Below are positions 58,666 to 64,000 of a stretch of DNA of 64,000 nt, one piece after another. Source of the stretch: Siphonodentalium dalli (taxonomy: Eukaryota; Mollusca; Scaphopoda; Gadilida; Siphonodentaliidae). A model generated the notes under the pieces. The model was not told the DNA's origin. It saw nothing but the letters and a program-made list of their open reading frames with translations, and ran no database searches. A program made the position numbers and the translations under genes. Location: contig CP136063.1 of assembly GCA_032622095.1 (NCBI GenBank), positions 89,071,980-89,135,979 of the forward strand, read 5' to 3'. Positions within the stretch are counted from its first letter, which is position 1. The number at the start of each line of letters is the position of its first letter.

Positions 58666-59059
58666 TTCCCGGATTATCATGTGATGGCTTTTGCCCAATC
58701 AGAAATAGTGTTAGTTAAGGGATGGATAATAAAAATTACTAATATATACATTCACTTTGTCGCATTCCAAGAATTTCAATAAGTTCCGTCATTCTATAAA
58801 TGCGTGCTGCAAATTGGCAAATCTCAGAATTATCGTTATATTTCTTGCAAAATGCAGAAGAATTTATTATTTTTTTTTGGACAAACCCGGACATCGTTTC
58901 TAGAAATTATTTGTTAATATACTATTTTGGGATTCTGGACACTTGAAGCTCTCTGTAGTATCAATAACATTCTGCTACGTTTGGTGTTTATCAGCATCGA
59001 TTCAGTCAGCTAAGATCAATTATCATTATAAGAAGTTGGCTGACAAATACTGAATTAAA
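58666..59059. other. Intron 5, no recognised feature
   Basis: AT-rich, nothing recognised. Confidence 0.4.
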
Positions 59060-59775
59060 TCCAGGTGACCCGACTTCGTCCGGGCTATTCAAAAACCAAA
59101 TTTCAAGTCGATAGCTCCACCCATTTCCGAGATCTGGTCTGCGCATGTGCGAAGCTGGCGTCGCACGGGTTCGGCGACCCGATAAAATTTGTATCCGGGG
59201 CAAGATACATTCACATACCAAATTTCAAGTCGATAGCTCCACCCGTTTCCGAGATATATATATTGCCCAATGTCATTTGCGGATACCTCGGCCGGTGATG
59301 AGTTAACGCGACATCGGCCGGTTAAGAGTTAAACGCGATCACGTCACGATCTGTTGACGGCGTAATATATTTACGGAATGTTTTTCGATGAGCGAAGCAT
59401 GGTCCTGTGTTCTTCCCGATAATTAAGGTAGAAACTTTAAACGTACACAGGCGTGTGATACATCATTGGAAAGATGAATCGCCACAGATTCTAACCGTGC
59501 AAATTATATGACTGGCAATTTATTATTCGCGCTATATCGAATCGATTTGTGAGCACCGAACTGAAATATATTAGCGCAAAACGGCGTAAAAACAGATTTG
59601 ACCTCGGCACGTGAAAAGTTGACCTCGGATCTGAAAATTAATATGCCTATGCCACTTCCCGGCCGATAGTACCCTCACATACGAAGTTTCATCGAAATCT
59701 AGTCGCCGTTTTCGAGTTCATCGCGAACACACACACAGACAGACAGATCTTCCAAAATATATAATAGATGGTGCA
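59060..59775 (-). repeat. Family H repeat, reverse orientation
   Basis: CCCGACTTCGTCCGGGCTAT, CAAGTCGATAGCTCCACCC (twice) and TTCGAGTTCATCGCGAACAC are inverses of phrases at 1-340. The AGGTCA array is replaced here by a ~360-bp segment (59290-59650) with only TTGACCTCGG-type traces. Confidence 0.75.
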
Positions 59776-60179
59776 TATATATTACATAACCGTGTAGTGC
59801 CAAAGCGGTTGTAGCAGTGTTTCAGGGGAGTTTGAGTTCACATAAATATACCTCATTAGTTTAACGTGGCTTGTATTCTTATATGGATAAAAAGCAAAAT
59901 AACACCTCTATTTTTACATGCACAAATGTACGTGTAGCGATATAGCTGGGGAAAAAATGGGTATGTCTTAATTTTTTGACCGCGTTGTCTGCCATATATG
60001 CAACCCACTGAATTGTTTCAAACTTGTATTCTGGTAACCATAGGTTATCGCAACATAAAGAATTAAATTTTTAATTTTCATTTGCAAGAACCCCAACCAG
60101 AATTGCTATATCATGTTGTAACCACATTGAAATGTAAATATTGACAAATTTGTGCAGGTTAAATAGATCATGGTAAAGA
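59776..60179. other. Intron 5, no recognised feature
   Basis: AT-rich, nothing recognised. Confidence 0.4.
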
Positions 60180-60275
60180 TACAATATTCTATTTGCTAAT
60201 GAGATTGAGCCACTGCAAATGAAATCTGTATAAACACAAGGCATGTTTCGAAGTCCAGGATATAACATTTACAGA

Positions 60276-60496
60276 TACAGTAATGCCCTATATAATCAAC
60301 TTCTTAACCACAGCAGAATTATGGGTAATTTTTCAGGATTTTGTCAGAAATATGGCTTTAATGTTGCCATTCATCGGAAAGCTCTTAGTGAGAGCTTTCC
60401 GATGAATGGTAACAAGCCATATTTCCAACTAAATCCTGAAAAGTTACCCATAATTCTGCTGTAGGTAATGAGTCCTTTACTTAGGGCATTGCTGTA
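60276..60496. mobile_element. Family A MITE
   Basis: TACAGTAATGCCCTATATAA left, CTTAGGGCATTGCTGTA right; an extra TTTAATG interrupts the left arm. Confidence 0.85.
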
Positions 60497-60586
60497 CAAT
60501 ATTCTATTTGCTAATGAGATTGAGCCACTGCAAATGAAATCTATATAAACACAAGGCATGTTTCGAACATTGACAGATAGCTAAGA

Positions 60587-60802
60587 TACAGTAATGCCTT
60601 AAATAAATGACTCCTTAACCACAGCAGAATTATGGGTAATTTTTCAGGATTTAGACGGAAATATGGCTCGTTGCCATTTATCGTAAAGCACTCAATGTTA
60701 GCTTTCCGATGAATGATAACAAGCCATATTTCCGACTAAATCTGAAAAATTACCCATAATTCTGCTGTGGTTAAGGAGTCAATTATTTAGGGCATTACTG
60801 TA
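60587..60802. mobile_element. Family A MITE
   Basis: TACAGTAATGCCTTAAATAA left, ATTATTTAGGGCATTACTGTA right; more point differences between arms than in the copy at 13344. Confidence 0.85.
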
Positions 60803-60938
60803 AATGTGGATGATTTCTATGTGCATTTGAACACACCAATGGAATGTTTCATGACAATTTTATCACATTGGCGTTGATGTTACTATTAAGAGTAAGAAAA
60901 TATTCAACTGTGATTTTCTCCAGGGATGGGGTGATTAC

Positions 60939-61948
60939 CAGTGTTCGCGCTGTCGGTAGCCAATTTAGCCAATGGCTAATCTTTTTCGAATTTGGCTAAT
61001 AAAAATTTCATTTGGCTAAACTTTTGGCTAAACTTTTTTTTAACCCAAAGGGAGACTGAAAAGCATGGAGCCAGAAAGCTAATTAATAAAAGCGCTCAAT
61101 AGATCGACATTTCGTGCTTATGAAATATCGTACAAAGGGAAACCCGATCGACAACTCTATCAACCAAGCGATCACAAAGTGATATACAATCATCTTTAGT
61201 TTTCACAAGACGGACATTCAAAGACGCATGAACATTAAACCGACCGTGGTTGAATTATGACAATGTGAAGAAAGCAATGTTTTGTAAAGTGCATTGACGC
61301 CGGTATATAAGCAATTTGTTCGTAACAGGCTGTTTTAATCTGGAGAAAGATTACGTCACTCTGCACGAAGCAGCAAAAGGTCATTATTAATTTTTAGCTT
61401 AATCAGCCAAATGTGAATCACGACAGATATTTTGTGGCTATTTGTCGTCAATACCGATACAGTCAAAATAATATGCATGCTTTTATGACAGATTGTAATT
61501 TGATAATGGCGTAAATAATATAAGTTATTAGTTTCCAGATGTCACTTAGATATTTTCGCAAGGATAAATATTTAATGATTTAAAAAAAGATATTGATATA
61601 AAACAAAAAAATAATGACATTAAAAAGGACAACCCCGCCCCCCCCCCCCCCCCCAAATCACTCTTTCACATAAAGATTAATAAATTTTTAATAAATTATA
61701 TATATAAAAATACTTCTAGTTCATCAAAATTATTTAAATTATTGTGTATTTTACCTGTGTCTGTTAGATTTTACGTTTTAGTCATTAATTTTGAACCGAC
61801 CAGAAAAGAAAACGATGATTTAATTTGGCCAAAGTGTTTTTTAATTTGGCCAAAAAACATTTGGCTAAAGTTTTTTTCATTTGGCTAATAAAATTATCAT
61901 TTGGCTAAACTTTTGGCTAAATTTTTTTTCGGTCCAGCGCGAACACTG
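60939..61948. mobile_element. hAT non-autonomous element, complete ends and 8-bp TSD
   Basis: Perfect 14-bp terminal inverted repeats CAGTGTTCGCGCTG / CAGCGCGAACACTG, flanked by GTGATTAC on both sides (60931-60938 and 61949-61956). CAGxG termini plus an 8-bp duplication are diagnostic of hAT elements. Subterminal zones at both ends are packed with TTTGGCTAA(A/T) repeats, in the same orientation at both ends. Interior 1 kb is AT-rich with a 17-base C run (61638-61654) and no transposase frame, so it depended on a transposase supplied elsewhere. Confidence 0.92.
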
Positions 61949-62129
61949 GTGATTACATGCCTAAATGAGGGTATCACCCCACCTTATCTTATGCCAGATT
62001 CCATGCTCCGGATTCCACCCCCTCTGTTACGATGGATTCGATCCTTACTCCAAAAATGCCCGGATGCGGACCCTCAAATTTTTTTTTTTATAAAAGCAAT
62101 ATCTGTCCTATATTTTATTGAAACTGACA

Positions 62130-62497
62130 CAGTGGGCTAGGGTCACCAAATTCACCCTCTGGGAACCTCATTCTGCTTAGGCCGTCAACTGCTATGCTAG
62201 ACCTAGGATCAGATTGAAGTCCCCCAGTTGAAGTTGGTGATCTTCACCTATTGGGCACCTCGATTATGCATTTTATTTCTGCAAATTAGGGGATATAGAA
62301 ACTTCCCAGAAGAGAAAACGTAACTAAAACAATGTTAATTTGAGACTATAGATACTTCCCAGAAGATGAGGCCTAAACAGAATTAGGTCTCCAGAGGGTG
62401 AATTTGGTGATGCTAGCACAATGTGTAGGATAGCATCACTAAATTCACCCTCTGGGGACCTCATTTTGCAAATGACAGACACACTATTTGCAGGCTT
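62130..62497. mobile_element. Family B MITE, left end truncated
   Basis: Begins inside the left arm (CAGTGGGCTAGGGTCACCAA) and ends CACACTATTTGCAGGCTTG. Inverted GGTGAATTTGGTGATGCTAGC / TTCACCCTCTGGGGACCTCA arms as in other copies. Confidence 0.8.
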
Positions 62498-62559
62498 GAT
62501 GACCAGAGGGTAATCCACCCCTGCGCCGTGCTGAACATTTTTCTCACTGAAAGTTTATT

Positions 62560-63120
62560 ATACCCCCATATAAAATGGGGGGTATACTGGATTGACTGCG
62601 TCCGTCCGTCCATCCGTCGTTGTGTCCGTCCGTCACACTTTCTCCCTCTGTGTGTCTGTCCGTCCGTCCATCCGACCTCATAACTCGAACATCTATGAAC
62701 CGATTTCAATAATTTTGTGTATGCAATCTCCTTAGGACCGCCTCTCCGCATGATGCTAATTGCGGTGCGGTCCGACTTTCTTTTTTTAAGTTACGCCTTA
62801 CTTTTCGACTTATTTTGACTGAGAAAATTCTGTCCGACTTAATAACTTTAACAAATATGATCCGATTTCAATAATTTTTGGTATACATGCTTCTCACAAC
62901 ACCCTCTCTACATGATGCGGCTCAGGGTTGTCTCGGACTGTTTTTCCTAACATTACACTTCATTTTCGACTTATTTTGACTTAGAAAATTTTTGAATTTT
63001 ATTTTTGTGGATGCTATCAAGTTAGGATATTTTCCAGAAGTTTCGGATAATGCGGGTTGAATTTGCCATGGTGGGGGGTATGCTAGCACATGAGTGCACA
63101 CCTCTTGTTTTTTATTAGAA
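62560..63120. repeat. Family I repeat, (CCGT)n-headed
   Basis: TATACCCCCATATAAAATGGGGGGTATACTGG hairpin-like head (inverted halves), CCGTCCGTCCATCCGTCG, then CGACTTATTTTGACTTAGAAAAT twice and AATAATTTTTGGTATACATG. It ends GTGCACACCTCTTGTTTTTTATT, about 55 bp before exon 6. Confidence 0.7.
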
Positions 63121-63177
63121 GGCCTGGGTTTACTAAGATATTTTAAATTTTAAATGATTGTCTTTTCATTGATATAG

Positions 63178-63376
63178 GGGACCGAGATTCTTGCTCAACC
63201 AAAAGATGAAAGTCAACTTGAAGAACAATGATATTTACCATCACCAAAAGCAACTGCGACCACATGTGGATGTATATCCCAGTCCCCCAGTGGCATCACT
63301 TCTACCACTCCGGCCTAAGACCTGCGTACCAAGGTCGAGAGATATAGAGGTCTCCAATATGTACACATCAAGACAG
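63178..63376 (+). CDS. RGS22: RGS22-like exon 6
   Basis: A 199-bp exon after acceptor gatatag (63177), with donor GTACAT at 63377. The first base completes the Trp codon begun in exon 5, then GPRFLLNQKMKVNLKNNDIY and, near the end, VASLLPLRPKTCVPRSRDIE. The sequence YW-x-PRF ... LLPLRPK(S/T)C(V/I)P is a conserved RGS22 stretch following the first RGS-like domain. It ends in phase 0 after SRQ. The open frame runs on into a (CCGT)n-containing repeat, which is intronic read-through. The gene continues beyond the window. Confidence 0.9.
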
Positions 63377-63399
63377 GTACATGTATGTATTATAGCTTA

Positions 63400-64000
63400 C
63401 CATTATTATATGCCCTTTTGGAAAAAGGTCGTATTATCTAATCAGTCTGTCCATCCATCTGTCCGTCTGTCTGTCCATCCATCTGTCTGTCCGTCCGTTA
63501 ACATTTTTGGTTTCCAACCAATAACTCCAATTTGGATTATTTGATCTGAACCAAAGTTGGTATGTGTATTTCCCAGCTACAGGTCAAGTTCGAATATGGG
63601 TTCCATCCAATTATTTTTACATGAGTTACGGCCCTTTTTCGACTTAGAATTTGACTGTCCATTAAAATTTATGGTTTCCAATCGATAACTCCAGTTTGAA
63701 TTATTTGATCTGAACCAAATTTGGTATGTGCATTTCCCAGCTAAAGATACAGGCCTATGGATTCCGATTTCATGAAATTTTGGTTTCGGACCAATAACTC
63801 CAGATATTGGATTATTTTATCCGAACCGAAGCTGGATTGTCTGTTTCCTAGCTAAAACTACAGACCAGTTCGAATATAGTTTCTGTCCAATTATTTTCAC
63901 ATGAATTATGCAAAAGTTTCGACTTAGAATTTGACCTCATTTTGGCATTGAAATTAGGGGTATATCAGATATTCTTTGTAAGCTAAAACTATTATTTTAT
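63400..64000. repeat. Family I repeat after exon 6, runs off the window
   Basis: TGTCCATCCATCTGTCCGTC, then three tandem ~125-bp units containing GGTTTC(C/G)(A/G)A(C/T)CAATAACTCCA and TTTGATCTGAACCAAA(G/T)TTGGTATGTG. Non-coding intronic repeat starting about 30 bp after the exon 6 donor. Confidence 0.7.

Larger units (their letters stand above)
60180..60802 (+). repeat. Tandem ~316-bp duplication each with a family A MITE
   Basis: A 72-bp segment (ACAATATTCTATTTGCTAATG ... GGCATGTTTCGAA) occurs at 60180-60251 and 60496-60567, each followed by a full family A copy (60276-60496 and 60587-60802). Confidence 0.85.
18556..63376 (+). other. RGS22: RGS22-like gene model, 5' part (six coding exons, incomplete at 3' end)
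   Basis: The exons line up in order with the N-terminal third of vertebrate RGS22: a short start exon, an LATDD...FFNAFLALP block, a KEQGIHWIK...ERLPNFLES block, an RGS-like block starting FKKFLMGTVGEKHW, and an ASLLPLRPKTC block. Conserved order, spacing and mostly compatible splice phases support one gene. RGS22 is a large multi-RGS-domain protein. The human protein is testis-enriched and reported to bind G-alpha12/13 and G-alpha11 subunits, so a sperm or ciliated-cell role is a family-based inference. The remaining RGS domains must lie beyond 64000. Introns are 2-17 kb and full of MITEs. Unresolved points are which E1 copy is used and the phase of the E4/E5 junction. Confidence 0.85.

Noticed and set aside
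60939-61948. Possible autonomous hAT transposon
   Set aside because: Only 1.0 kb and no open frame for a transposase or dimerisation domain.

Overview
The window is AT-rich, intron- and MITE-dense animal nuclear DNA. The protein-coding content I can support is one gene on the + strand: an RGS22-like gene (regulator of G-protein signalling 22). Its 5' part spans about 18.5-63.4 kb and continues past the right edge. Six coding exons are recognisable. E1, encoding an 11-residue N-terminus, is present in two tandem copies. E2 (36117-36179) and E3 (39454-39684) carry the conserved N-terminal block. E4 (53804-55419) is a giant exon with a long disordered acidic insert and the start of an RGS-like domain. 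E5 (57939-58129) and E6 (63178-63376) follow. The organism is probably a marine invertebrate, most likely a mollusc, judging from an RGS22 gene with very large introns, (CCGT)n-headed degenerate repeats and TGACCTTGACCTT arrays. That placement is inference.

Layout. 0-18.5 kb: no gene seen. It holds an AGGTCA-rich array, hAT-like foldbacks with 8-bp target-site duplications, TTAA-bounded MITEs and other inverted repeats, then a repeat-poor block (15.0-16.9 kb) that could hold the upstream regulatory region. 18.5-36.1 kb: duplicated E1, then an intron with nested MITEs and a recent 4.2-kb direct duplication. 36.1-39.7 kb: E2 and E3, with MITEs lying next to their splice sites. 39.7-53.8 kb: an intron occupied mostly by a 10.5-kb nested palindrome (41275-51779) with long terminal arms and inverted arrays of a 42-bp satellite. 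53.8-58.1 kb: E4 and E5 with piggyBac-like and hAT-like MITEs between them. 58.1-64 kb: intron with a complete hAT-type non-autonomous element (1,010 bp), E6 and more degenerate repeats.

Repeat families, named locally. A: TA-flanked palindromic MITE beginning CAGTAATGCCC. B: hAT-like MITE beginning CAAGCC, 8-bp duplications. C: piggyBac-like TTAACCCTTT MITE, many copies carrying a ~69-nt hairpin. D: TTAA-AGGTACTCAATCC MITE. E: 972-bp foldback. G: AAGGCCCATTT repeat. H: AGGTCA-rich repeat. I: (CCGT)n-headed degenerate repeat. J, K, M: hAT-like foldbacks. O: palindrome beginning AGGGGGACTGTACA.

No tRNA, rRNA, CRISPR or intact transposase gene was recognised. All calls are by eye; percent identities were not computed.
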